Source of the DNA: FEN-1073 sp963780865
GTDB taxonomy: Bacteria; Chloroflexota; Anaerolineae; Anaerolineales; RBG-16-64-43
Reading direction: 5' to 3'
Length of the DNA stretch: 57,021 bases
Assembly (NCBI GenBank): GCA_963780865.1
Contig: CAWADT010000021.1
Coordinates: 1 to 57,021, forward strand
Shown here: positions 7,781-15,615 of the stretch, one piece after another
Layout of the letters: every line of letters begins with the position of its first letter
How positions within the stretch are numbered: position 1 is the stretch's first letter
Notes under the pieces: generated by a model
Database searches by the model: none
What the model was told of the DNA's origin: nothing
The model's input: only the letters and a program-made list of their open reading frames with translations
Made by a program: the position numbers and the translations under genes

Positions 7781-8509
7781 CTATAAATCCGAACCGCCGG
7801 AAATGGGCAAGACCTCGCCGGTGACAAAGGGCGCGGACAGCAGATAGACAACGCCGCCGACGACGTCCTCCGGACTCCCGTGCCGGCCCAGGGGAATCCT
7901 TGGCACGAGGCGATCAAGATATTCCTCCCCGCGGCCGGGCGGAGGAAGGATCGCCCCGGGAGCGACCGCGTTTACCCGAATCCCAGGCGCCAGGGATTTG
8001 GCCAGGCTGTGGGTGAGGGCGATCAACCCGATTTTGGAGAGGGAATACGCAAGATATTCTGCGCCCGACCGGTCGGCGGTTGCGTCGGCCAGGTTGATGA
8101 TGTCGCCGGAATCCGTCTGGGCCGCAAACGCTTTGCAAAGGAAGAAGGGCGCGCGCAGATTGATCGCGATCGTCTTTTCCCAGAGGTCGGGCGTGGTCTC
8201 CTCCAGCGCGCCCGGTTCGAAGATGGCGGCTGAATTAATCAGGATGTCGGCCCGTCCAAAGAATGCTCCGGCCGCTTCCAGGATCTTTGCCGGGGAGGCG
8301 GGGTTTTGCAGATCGGCCGAAACGGGTAGGCAACGCCTGCCTAGTGCGCGAATTTCCTCCGCCGTCCGCAGCGCGTCCGCTTCGGAGGAATGGTAGTGCA
8401 GGGCGATGTCGGCGCCCCGGGCGGCCAGCCCCAGCGCGATCGCGCGCCCAAGCCGCGCGGCCCCTCCGGTGACGATCGCCGTGCGTCCGGAAAGCGGAAG
8501 TTCAACCAT
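7781..8509 (-). CDS. Pteridine-reductase-like SDR (FolM/PTR1 type)
   Basis: A 242-residue short-chain dehydrogenase. The N-terminal NADP motif is TGGAARLGRAIAL, i.e. TGxxxRLG with the Arg that marks PTR1/FolM-type pteridine reductases rather than the usual TGxxxGIG. INSAAIF and the catalytic YLAYSLSK (YxxxK) follow, and the C-terminus ends in the SDR-typical ISGGSDL. First gene of the folate operon, so a role in reducing dihydrofolate or dihydropterin is likely (inference from motif plus context). A substitute for a classical dihydrofolate reductase is possible but cannot be shown here. Confidence 0.8.
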   Translation of the reverse strand: MVELPLSGRTAIVTGGAARLGRAIALGLAARGADIALHYHSSEADALRTAEEIRALGRRCLPVSADLQNPASPAKILEAAGAFFGRADILINSAAIFEPGALEETTPDLWEKTIAINLRAPFFLCKAFAAQTDSGDIINLADATADRSGAEYLAYSLSKIGLIALTHSLAKSLAPGIRVNAVAPGAILPPPGRGEEYLDRLVPRIPLGRHGSPEDVVGGVVYLLSAPFVTGEVLPISGGSDL

Positions 8510-8515
8510 GAGGAA

Positions 8516-8544
8516 ATTATATACCCGGGGTGATCGAAGGAAAA
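8516..8544 (-). promoter_or_regulatory. Candidate promoter giving a leaderless folate transcript
   Basis: On the minus strand TTTTCC (8544-8539), a 17-base spacer and TATAAT (8521-8516) lie directly before the SDR gene. Only six bases separate the -10 box from the ATG at 8509, so transcription would begin at or beside the start codon, and no ribosome site fits between. The -35 match is weak. Confidence 0.5.
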
Positions 8545-8672
8545 ATCACTTGCCAGTACCGCGATCCATCGACCGGATTTTGGAATTGATGAGCTTCCGA
8601 TGAGCCCCGCGGATTACCTCCGCCGTCAACTTTTTTTATCTGGAGGCGGGTGTCCGATTACCTTTCCCTTGG

Positions 8673-8678
8673 TATAAT
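8673..8678 (+). promoter_or_regulatory. -10 box before the small membrane-protein pair
   Basis: A perfect TATAAT 25 bases before the ATG at 8703, leaving room for a short leader with GGGAGG. No good -35 hexamer is seen at 16-18 bases upstream, so confidence is moderate. 8510-8672 holds nothing else. Confidence 0.45.
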
Positions 8679-8702
8679 CCGCCCAACTTAACGGGAGGGA
8701 CA

Positions 8703-9198
8703 ATGGCAAAATCCAGCGTCATCATGGCTCCGATCGCATTGCTGGTAATGATCGGAGTCTCGATCGCAAATGTCTACTGCTGCATCTGCAGCCCGCTCGC
8801 CGCCGCACTGATCGGTTTGATAGCCGGCGGATTGTGCGTCTATTTTGAAAAGCCGGCGGACTCTGGAAAAGGCGTTTGTCCGGGGCGGCATCGCCGGGAC
8901 CATCGCCGGGCTGGCCGCCCTCGTCGGACAAATGATCGGCCAGACCGTCATCACCTTTGCGCTGGGCGCCGGGAAAACTCCGGAAGCGTGCCCGCTGCAA
9001 CTCTGCAGCGTGGCTTCCGCTCCGGCGAGCCAGACGGCTTATACGCTCAGCACCCTCTTCTACTCCTTTTTCTGCGGCCTGATCGTGCTGGCGATTATGG
9101 CGGGTCTGGGAGCGTTGGGAGGGATGTTGTGGTTCCGCTACAACCAGAATAAGAAAAATAATCCCCCGCCGAATTCAGGCATCATTCCGACCGTCTGA
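8703..9198 (+). pseudogene. Frame-broken small membrane protein, paralogue of the next gene
   Basis: The reading frame from 8703 encodes two hydrophobic segments up to VYFEKPAD, then leaves the family sequence. A second frame (+1) from about 8863 continues LEKAFVRGGIAGTIAG through two further hydrophobic segments to IIPTV. Dropping one base at about 8862 gives EKPAD-LEKAFVRGG, which lines up residue for residue with DKPQL-ANKAAVSGA in the neighbour at 9303. Repaired length is about 164 residues. Both genes share Gly/Ala-rich helices and GLGALGG near the C-terminus. GGGAGG precedes the start. Function unknown; whether the break is real or an assembly error is open. Confidence 0.75.
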
Positions 9199-9302
9199 TG
9201 GAGAATTCCCTGTCCGCGGTGTTGGAAAGCGGCCACGGGATGCGCGCATTCCTTTCCGGTGTGCCAGTCGGAAAGATGGGATTAATTTACTGAGGAGGAA
9301 GC

Positions 9303-9776
9303 ATGATTAAATCCGGTATCATCGTTGGAGCGATTGCCTTTGTCTACATTTTTGTCACCAGCATTGCCATGACCGCCTGCGCGCCGTTTGAAGCAGTCGG
9401 TTTCGGAATCGCGGCGGGCGTCCTGGCGGCCATCATCGATAAACCACAACTGGCAAACAAGGCGGCTGTTTCCGGAGCGATCGCCGGCATGATCACTGCG
9501 GTCATCGCCGGGATCGGAAACACGATCGGTTTCCTGATCCGGACGTACGTGATCTTTACACCCGACACTGCGATGAGCCTGACCAATCAAATGTTTGGAA
9601 TGCAATCCGCCGCGTCGGATGCTGCCTTAGCCCAGGTATCCACCGTCTTTACGCTCTGCTGCTGCGTCATTATCGATGCGATTGTCATCGTCGGCCTTGG
9701 AGCGCTGGGCGGCTACCTGTGGTTCCAATATAAAGGAAGGAACGCTGCTCCTCGGCCACCCCAGGTCATTTCCTGA
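9303..9776 (+). CDS. Small Gly/Ala-rich membrane protein
   Basis: 157 residues with four hydrophobic segments (about 5-27, 30-45, 55-82 and 115-145), many Gly and Ala, and a short polar tail. I recognise no named family. It is a clear paralogue of the frame-broken gene just upstream: same segment order, the DKP turn after the second segment, and VIVGLGALGGYLWFQY near the C-terminus matching LAIMAGLGALGGMLWFRY there. GAGGAGG lies seven bases before the ATG. The two were probably made by tandem duplication and may share one transcript. Confidence 0.7.
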   Translation: MIKSGIIVGAIAFVYIFVTSIAMTACAPFEAVGFGIAAGVLAAIIDKPQLANKAAVSGAIAGMITAVIAGIGNTIGFLIRTYVIFTPDTAMSLTNQMFGMQSAASDAALAQVSTVFTLCCCVIIDAIVIVGLGALGGYLWFQYKGRNAAPRPPQVIS

Positions 9777-9818
9777 GCCGGCCATGAGGGCACGGCGCGT
9801 TGCCTTCGTCGAAATCAT

Positions 9819-9864
9819 CTCATCCCAAGCGGGGCGGCTTATCGGCCGCCCCGCTTGGGATGAG
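9819..9864. repeat. Perfect 20-bp inverted repeat
   Basis: Arms 9819-9838 and 9845-9864 (CTCATCCCAAGCGGGGCGGC and its complement) are perfect around a six-base loop, 42 bases after the stop codon of the membrane-protein gene. No T-run follows, so it may be a palindromic repeat that also stops transcription. Downstream, 9928-9950 resembles the CCGCGCGG-CTTG-CCGCGCGG repeats at 10907 and 55933. Confidence 0.75.
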
Positions 9865-9964
9865 AACTCCCCCGGCGTTTGCGGCGTGAGAGTGCAAAAG
9901 TTCAGCTCCAGGAAATCCGCGACTTGCCGCGCGGCCGTTCATTTTCCAAAGGCCGGGTAAAAGT

Positions 9965-10768
9965 ATGCCGAGCGGAAAAAAACAACGGTTGGATCTGCTT
10001 CTGGTCGAACGCGGGCTGGTCGACACCCGTTCGCTCGCTCAGCGTCTGATCCTCGCCGGCCGCGTCAGGGTCGAGGGCGAGGAAGCGGTCCATCCGGGGA
10101 AAGTTCTTCCGGCGGACATTAAAATCGAACTGACCGAGACGCCGCGGTATGTATCCCGCGGCGGGGAGAAACTGGAAGCCGCGCTGGACCGCTTTACCAT
10201 TTCCCCCGCGGGCTGGACCGCCGCGGACGTCGGCGCGTCGACCGGCGGATTTACCGATTGCCTGCTGCAGCGCGGCGCGGTCAAGGTGTATGCCATCGAC
10301 GTCGGCAAAGGCATCCTGGATTGGAGGTTGCGCAACGATCCGCGGGTGGTTGTTCTGGAGCAGCACAACGCGCGTTATCTCGAATTGCTACCCGAGCCGG
10401 TGGACCTGGTCACCGTCGACGTGGCGTTTATCTCTTTGCGGCTGCTCTTTCCGGTGTTCATCCGCTGGCTGAAGCCGGGCGGCCGGTCGGTGGCACTTAT
10501 CAAACCGCAATTCGAAGCCGGGCGCAGCCAGATCGGGAAGGGCGGGGTGGTGAAGGATCCCGCCGTTCACCGCAGGGTGCTGGAGGAGGTTCTGCGGTCG
10601 TCCATCCAGGCGGGTTTTTCCGTCCAAGGGTTAATGCTCTCTCCCCTGAAAGGCCCGGCGGGGAATATAGAGTTCCTGGCGAATTTAGTCTGTCGCCAGA
10701 GCGCAGAAGGCTACACTGGCGAGGTGAGTGAGATGATTCAAGCGGTTATGGGTACGGACGAGGAATAA
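9965..10768 (+). CDS. tlyA: TlyA-family rRNA 2'-O-methyltransferase
   Basis: 267 residues. TlyA methylates ribose 2'-hydroxyls of cytidines in 16S and/or 23S rRNA using S-adenosylmethionine. An N-terminal S4 RNA-binding domain (about 6-65, QRLDLLLVERGLV) is followed by YVSRGGEKLEAAL and an FtsJ/RrmJ-like methyltransferase domain with the SAM motif ADVGASTGGFTDCLLQRGA, the Asp of LVTVDVAFISL and the Lys of ALIKPQFEAG. Length and order fit the family. Family members have also been called hemolysin A; the rRNA role is the established one. No strong ribosome site is seen before the ATG. Confidence 0.92.
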   Translation: MPSGKKQRLDLLLVERGLVDTRSLAQRLILAGRVRVEGEEAVHPGKVLPADIKIELTETPRYVSRGGEKLEAALDRFTISPAGWTAADVGASTGGFTDCLLQRGAVKVYAIDVGKGILDWRLRNDPRVVVLEQHNARYLELLPEPVDLVTVDVAFISLRLLFPVFIRWLKPGGRSVALIKPQFEAGRSQIGKGGVVKDPAVHRRVLEEVLRSSIQAGFSVQGLMLSPLKGPAGNIEFLANLVCRQSAEGYTGEVSEMIQAVMGTDEE

Positions 10769-10796
10769 ATTTTCATATAGTGGTTTTATTAATTTT

Positions 10797-10814
10797 ATCC
10801 CGCTTTCGCGGGAT
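10797..10814. terminator. Hairpin after tlyA
   Basis: ATCCCGC-TTTC-GCGGGAT, a 7-bp perfect stem 28 bases after the tlyA stop codon. T-rich sequence precedes it but no T-run follows on the plus strand, so termination is only likely. Confidence 0.45.
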
Positions 10815-10825
10815 GATGAATACCC

Positions 10826-10928
10826 CGCAGCTTGCCCCGCATTCCTCTTTATTAATCGGAGAATGCGGGGCAAGCTGCGCAGTTCTTGGGGGTTGCGTAC
10901 CTTGATACCGCGCGGCTTGCCGCGCGGT
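10826..10928. repeat. Two palindromic repeats between tlyA and lepA
   Basis: A perfect 19-bp inverted repeat (10826-10844 with 10861-10879) is followed by ACCGCGCGG-CTTG-CCGCGCGGT (10907-10928). The second element plus TCGTTCATT also appears in variant form at 9928-9955, and its core at 55933-55957, so it is a dispersed family. Confidence 0.7.
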
Positions 10929-10976
10929 CGTTCATTAGCCAAAGCCTCTGATATGTTCGAGAAACCACTTCACCCG

Positions 10977-11176
10977 GAGCTGAAGCCCCGGGCGATTAAC
11001 CGCGCCCGGCCTTAGCCGGGCTTTAGAATAATAAATTGCGATGGATGGGTAGATCTTGCCTTACCCATTTACCGGGCATGAGATTTATCGAAGGGATCTA
11101 AATATGTGTCTGAATGAATGATCCGAAGCCGGGTTTACCCGGCGCAGTTAATAGTCGGGGGATTTATCCCCCCGAC
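10977..11176. repeat. Dispersed intergenic repeat related to the 38.6-39.1 kb repeats
   Basis: Begins GAGCTGAAGCCCCGGG, contains a CCGGGCTTTA block, then a GAATGATCCGAAGCCGGGTTT-type block with CCCGGCGCAG, ending in a GGGGATTTATCCCC palindrome. The same order of blocks is found in the two copies at 38603 and 38857, more diverged here. The rest of the stretch to 11505 holds one hairpin (11375-11383 with 11392-11400) and no convincing gene. Confidence 0.6.
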
Positions 11177-11505
11177 GGTCGGACTTTTTACTCAGTCTCG
11201 AACATGGAACAGCACTATTTTTATTAGTCGATGAAATCCGTTTTCCTCCGTGAAATCCGGGTGCAGAATTTATTTGGACAATCGCGATCATCCAGACAGG
11301 AAAATTCGGAGGGCTCGTATGCGGTAAAGCCCTCGAAACAAGGGAAAAACCCGATTATCGGGTATACTTACCCAGCGCTCCCGGAAAGCTGCGGGAGCGC
11401 AAATAACATGGCATATAAATCAATTCACATTCTTTCTAGTCGAAACCGCCCAGAGCAGTACCCGCAGACTGCAAGGGTTCGATCGTCCCGCGAAGCGGGA
11501 TAACG

Positions 11506-13310
11506 ATGGATACCTCCCACATCCGGAATTTCTGCATCATCGCGCACGTCGATCACGGCAAATCCACCTTGGCGGACCGTCTTCTGCAACGCACGGGAAC
11601 CATCTCCGACCGGCAGATGACCGACCAGGTGCTGGATACCATGGACCTTGAACGCGAGCGGGGCGTGACGATCAAAGCCTCGGCGGTGCGCATGAGTTAC
11701 ACGGCGCAAAGCGGAACCTCCTACGAATTAAACCTGATCGACACGCCCGGACATGTGGATTTTGCCTACGAGGTGAGCCGCGCGCTGGCCGCGTGCGAGG
11801 GCGCGCTGCTGGTGGTGGATGCCACTCAGGGCATCGAAGCCCAGACGCTGGCCAATCTCTACCTGGCCTTGGACGCCGACCTGGAAGTGATTCCGGTGGT
11901 CAACAAGATCGATTTGCCGTCGGCGCGGACCGACGAGATCAGCCGCGAAGTGGCCGCCTTGCTTGGGGTCGACCTCTCCACCGTCATCCCGATCTCGGCC
12001 AAGACCGGTCAAAACGTGGAGGCCGTTCTGGAAGCGGCGGTGTTGCGCATTCCTCCTCCGGCGGGGTCGGCCGATGCCCCGCCGCGCGGGCTGATCTTCG
12101 ATTCCCATTACGACTCCTACCGCGGGGTGGTGGCCTACCTGCGGGTTCGTGAAGGAGTCCTGCGTTTCGGAGACACGCTCCAGGTGATGTCGTCCGAATC
12201 GAAATTCGAGCCGATCGAGATCGGCGTCTTCGCCCCCGACATGCGCGCCACGGGCGAACTTTCCTCCGGCGAGGTGGGATACATCGCCACCGGCCTCAAG
12301 AGCGTGCGCGAATGCCGCGTGGGCGATACGATCACGAGCGCGCTCCGCCCGGCCGCCTTGCCGCTGGCGGGGTACAAGCAAATGAAACCGATGGTCTTCG
12401 CCGGGTTCTATCCGGTGGAGGGCGAGGATTACGGCAACCTCAAGGACGCGCTCGAAAAATTGCAACTCAACGACGCGTCGCTGGTGTATCAGCCGGAAAC
12501 CTCCCAGGCGCTGAACTTCGGATTCCGCTGCGGGTTCCTCGGCTTGTTTCACATGGATATCATCCAGGAGCGGCTGGAACGCGAATACGACCTGGATGTG
12601 ATCGCCACCGCCCCCTCGGTGGAATACGAGGTGGCGATGAACGACGGAACCGTGCGCAGGGTGGATTCGCCCGCCACCCTGCCGCCCGAATCGGAGATCG
12701 CCGAAATCCGTGAGCCGTGGATGGAGCTCCAGGTGTTCACGCCGGACGAGTACTACGGGACGGTGGCGGACCTGGTGCGCGGCCGGCGGGGCGTCTTCCG
12801 CGAACAGGCTTACACTTCGCCGGGCCGGGTGCAGCTGACCTTCGAATTGCCGCTGGCGGAACTGATCGTGGATTTCTACGACAAGCTGAAATCGCGCACG
12901 CGCGGATACGCCTCGCTGGATTACCGCTTCCTGGATTACCGCCGCGAGGATCTGGTCCGCCTGGATATCTATCTCAACGACGAACCGGTGGACGCGCTCG
13001 CCACGATCGTCCACCGCGAGACGGCCTACCACCGCGGGCAGGCGCTCGTCACCAAATTGAAGGAGCTCATTCCGCGCCAGCAATTCGTCGTCCCGGTTCA
13101 GGCCGTGGCGGAGGGACGGGTGATCTCGAGGGCGAACGTCAAAGCGGTGCGCAAGGACGTGCTGGCCAAATGCTATGGAGGCGACATCACCCGCAAACGC
13201 AAGCTGCTGGAAAAACAAAAACGCGGGAAGCGGCGGCTGAAGATGATCGGCAGCGTGGAAGTGCCGCAGGAAGCGTTTCTGGCTGTGCTGGGAGCCGGGG
13301 GGAAGAATGA
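11506..13310 (+). CDS. lepA: Elongation factor 4 (LepA) with its stop codon lost by a probable one-base frameshift
   Basis: Ribosome-associated GTPase that remodels stalled or mispositioned ribosomes. GTPase motifs: G1 AHVDHGKST (residues 13-21), RERGVTIKAS, G3 DTPGHVDF, G4 NKID. The LepA-specific C-terminal domain ends in RLKMIGSVEVPQEAFLAVLGAGG. Family members are about 600 residues, but here the frame stays open to 13740 (744 residues), running out of frame over the next gene. A run of six G at 13297-13302 explains this: one more G would give GGEE and TGA at 13308-13310, a 601-residue protein whose stop overlaps the ATG at 13307. I therefore end the gene at 13310. Confidence 0.9.
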
Positions 13311-14356
13311 CGGTTCCGGTCCGGAGGAATCGCATCCTCCGCCTGCTCCCCGGCCTTTTATTAAGCGCCGTTGCCATTCTCGCTCTGATCGTGGAGGTGA
13401 ATTGGCGGCAAACGCTGCAAGCGTGGGGTGCCGCCCAACTTTGGGTGATCGCCCCGGGGGTCGCGTTGATCGCGGGCGCAATGCTCACCCGGGCCATCAC
13501 CTGGCGTTGCCTGATGCGGAACGCCGTTCCGGTGCGAAAGGCTTTTTGGAATCTAAACATCAGTTACATGCTCAATTCATTCCTGCCGTTCCGGCTGGGC
13601 GACGTCGCCCGGCCTTTCCTGGTCAGCCGCCGGGAGGCGACGGAAAAAACCGGCGCGGAGGCAATCCGCGCGGGGACCGGACAACCGCCGATCGACGTAG
13701 GGACGGCGTTTTCCGCGGTCGCGCTGGAGCGGGTTTTTGATCTGATCCTATCCGCCCTGATTATTCTGCTGGTCTTCCCCGTGATTTCCGGCAAGTTGGG
13801 AAACGATTGGATTCTGATCTCCTCCTTTGGGATGGCCTTGGCCGGATTTCTGGCGCTCCTGCTGTTGGGCGCATGGAGCGCTCGTATAATGCATGCGGCG
13901 GAGGCGCTGGCGGGAAAGGTTGCCTTCCTCCGTCCCGCGCTGAACCCGCTGCGGCATTTTCTGGACGGTTTGCGGCTGATGCGCGATCTGCGCTATTCCC
14001 TGCCGGCGTTCCTGTTGATCGGCGTGACCATGCTCCTGTGGACGGCGGACTATTGGGTGGTCATGCGGGGTTTCGTCCCGTCGGCGCCCGTCTCCTGGGG
14101 GCTGTTGGCGCTGGTTGGCGGGTTGATCGGCGTGGCCTTGCCGTCTTCCCCCGCCGCGCTGGGAATTTTCGAAGTTTCGCTGACGGTCGTGCTAACCGCG
14201 GGCGGAATGGCGCGCGACGTCGCCGTGGCGTATGCCCTTTCGCTGCACTTGCTCAATACGCTGACGGTGAGTCTGCTGGGGCTGCTTGGATTGCTCGCCG
14301 AGCGCCAATCCTTCGGATCGATCCTTTCCGCGGCGCAAGGTTCGGACAACCCCTGA
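13307..14356 (+). CDS. Flippase-like integral membrane protein (UPF0104 / LPG-synthase TM-region family)
   Basis: 349 residues, about eight hydrophobic segments spread along the whole length. Signature stretches for the lysylphosphatidylglycerol-synthase TM-region/AglD-like family: ITWRCLMRN, NSFLPFRLGDVARPFLVSRR around residue 85, ALERVFDL, and PSSPAALGIFEVSLT near residue 285. Members act in moving or modifying lipid-linked molecules; substrate unknown. The ATG overlaps the expected lepA stop (ATGA) and the glycosyltransferase gene follows 19 bases after its stop, so it leads the surface-glycan set that runs to 27.4 kb. Confidence 0.8.
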   Translation: MTVPVRRNRILRLLPGLLLSAVAILALIVEVNWRQTLQAWGAAQLWVIAPGVALIAGAMLTRAITWRCLMRNAVPVRKAFWNLNISYMLNSFLPFRLGDVARPFLVSRREATEKTGAEAIRAGTGQPPIDVGTAFSAVALERVFDLILSALIILLVFPVISGKLGNDWILISSFGMALAGFLALLLLGAWSARIMHAAEALAGKVAFLRPALNPLRHFLDGLRLMRDLRYSLPAFLLIGVTMLLWTADYWVVMRGFVPSAPVSWGLLALVGGLIGVALPSSPAALGIFEVSLTVVLTAGGMARDVAVAYALSLHLLNTLTVSLLGLLGLLAERQSFGSILSAAQGSDNP

Positions 14357-14375
14357 CCGGAAGGGCCTAACTCGA

Positions 14376-15537
14376 ATGCGCGTTCTAATCGCACTGACGT
14401 ACTACCGGCCGCACGTTTCAGGGCTGACCATTTACGCCGAACGCCTCAGCCGCGCGCTGGTGCGGCGCGGGCATCAGGTGACCGTGCTCACCTCGCGCTT
14501 TGATCCTTCCCTCCCGGCGCGCGAGCGCCTGGACGGGATCGAAATCATCCGGCCGTGGGTGGCGTTGCGCGTCAGCAAGGGAGTGATCATGCCGGCGATG
14601 GGGGCTTGGGCCACCCGGCTGGCGCTTTCCCACGACGTGCTATCCATCCACTTGCCGCAGTTCGACGCGCCGGGAATTGCGCTGCGCGGCCGCTTGCTTG
14701 GCAAACCCGCGATCCTTACTTATCATTCCGATCTCAGCCTTCCCCCGACGCTCTTTAACCGGGTGGCCAACCGGGTGGTCGATCTTTCCAACCTCGCCGC
14801 GGGCAGCTGGGCGGACGCCATCGTCGCCTACACCCGTGATTTTGCGGAACACTCCCCGTATCTTTCCCGCTATCTTTCCAAGGTGCGCGTCATCCCTCCG
14901 CCGGTCGAGGTGGGCCGGGCCGATCCGGAGGCCGTCCAGGCGTTCCGCCGCGAGCACAACCTCGAAGGACATAAGGTCATCGGCATGGCGGCCCGGTTGG
15001 CGACGGAAAAGGGAGTGGAGTATCTGCTCGAAGCCGCCCCCAGCATTCTGGAAAAGCATCCGGGCACCCGTTTTCTTTTCGCCGGCCAATATCGGGACGT
15101 GCTCGGCGAAGAGCCCTACGCGCGCAGGCTGGCGCCGCTCCTGACCGCGCTCGGCGACCGATGGACGTTTTTAGGCGTGCTGCAGCCGGATGCCATGGCG
15201 GCGTTCTTTAAATCCTGCGATCTCACCGTGCTCCCCAGCATCAACAGCACCGAAACGTTCGGGCTGGTGCAGATCGAAATCCATGATCTGCGGCACGCCG
15301 GTGGTGGCCTCCGGTCTGCCCGGCGTCCGCGAGCCGGTGCGGTTGACGGGCATGGGCAAGGTCGTCCCGCTCCGGGATCCTTTCGCGCTGGCCCAAGCCG
15401 CGCTGGAGGTGCTCGACCATCGCCCGAACTACATCGTCCCGGCCGCAAAGATCGTCGAGATGTTTTCTCCGGACGCAACCGCGGCCCGCTATGAAGCACT
15501 GTTCCAGGAATTCTTGGATAAGAAAAAGCCTGTGTAG
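14376..15537 (+). CDS. GT4-type glycosyltransferase, frame-broken near the C-terminus
   Basis: GT-B fold glycosyltransferase: N-terminal YYRPHVSGLTIYAERL, the mid-protein turn RVIPPPVEVG, then GMAARLATEKGVEYLLEA and SINSTETFGLVQIE, where family members continue E-x-M-x-C-G-T-P-V-V-A-S. Here four bases (15279-15282) stand where three are expected, and the frame shifts at about 15280: the original frame runs to 15494 with no similarity, while the +1 frame continues MICGTPVVASGLPGVREPV to the stop at 15537. Repaired length is about 386 residues. The start at 14376 is preferred because MRVLIALTYY is the usual family N-terminus. Likely a cytoplasmic or membrane-face sugar transferase in surface-glycan synthesis. 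Confidence 0.85.
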
Positions 15538-15560
15538 CCGCGATCGGCGATCGCGGCTAC
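15534..15560. repeat. 12-bp palindrome overlapping the glycosyltransferase stop
   Basis: GTAGCCGCGATC (15534-15545) and its perfect complement (15549-15560) flank GGC; a partial third copy (ATCGCCGATCGCGGCTTC) follows at about 15569-15586. No T-run follows. Confidence 0.65.
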
Positions 15561-15615
15561 ACTATAGAATCGCCGATCGCGGCTTCGAGAACCTTGGCCG
15601 GAGGAGTTTTTTGTA

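Noticed and set aside
11231..11503. 90-codon frame before lepA
   Set aside because: No domain or ribosome site; contains a hairpin and dispersed repeat text.
11728..13560. 610-codon open frame opposite lepA
   Set aside because: A shadow of G+C-rich coding on the other strand; low-complexity residue use and no motif.
13310..13740. C-terminal extension of LepA by 143 residues
   Set aside because: It has no family similarity, is out of frame with and fully covers the start of a normal membrane-protein gene, and is explained by one missing G.
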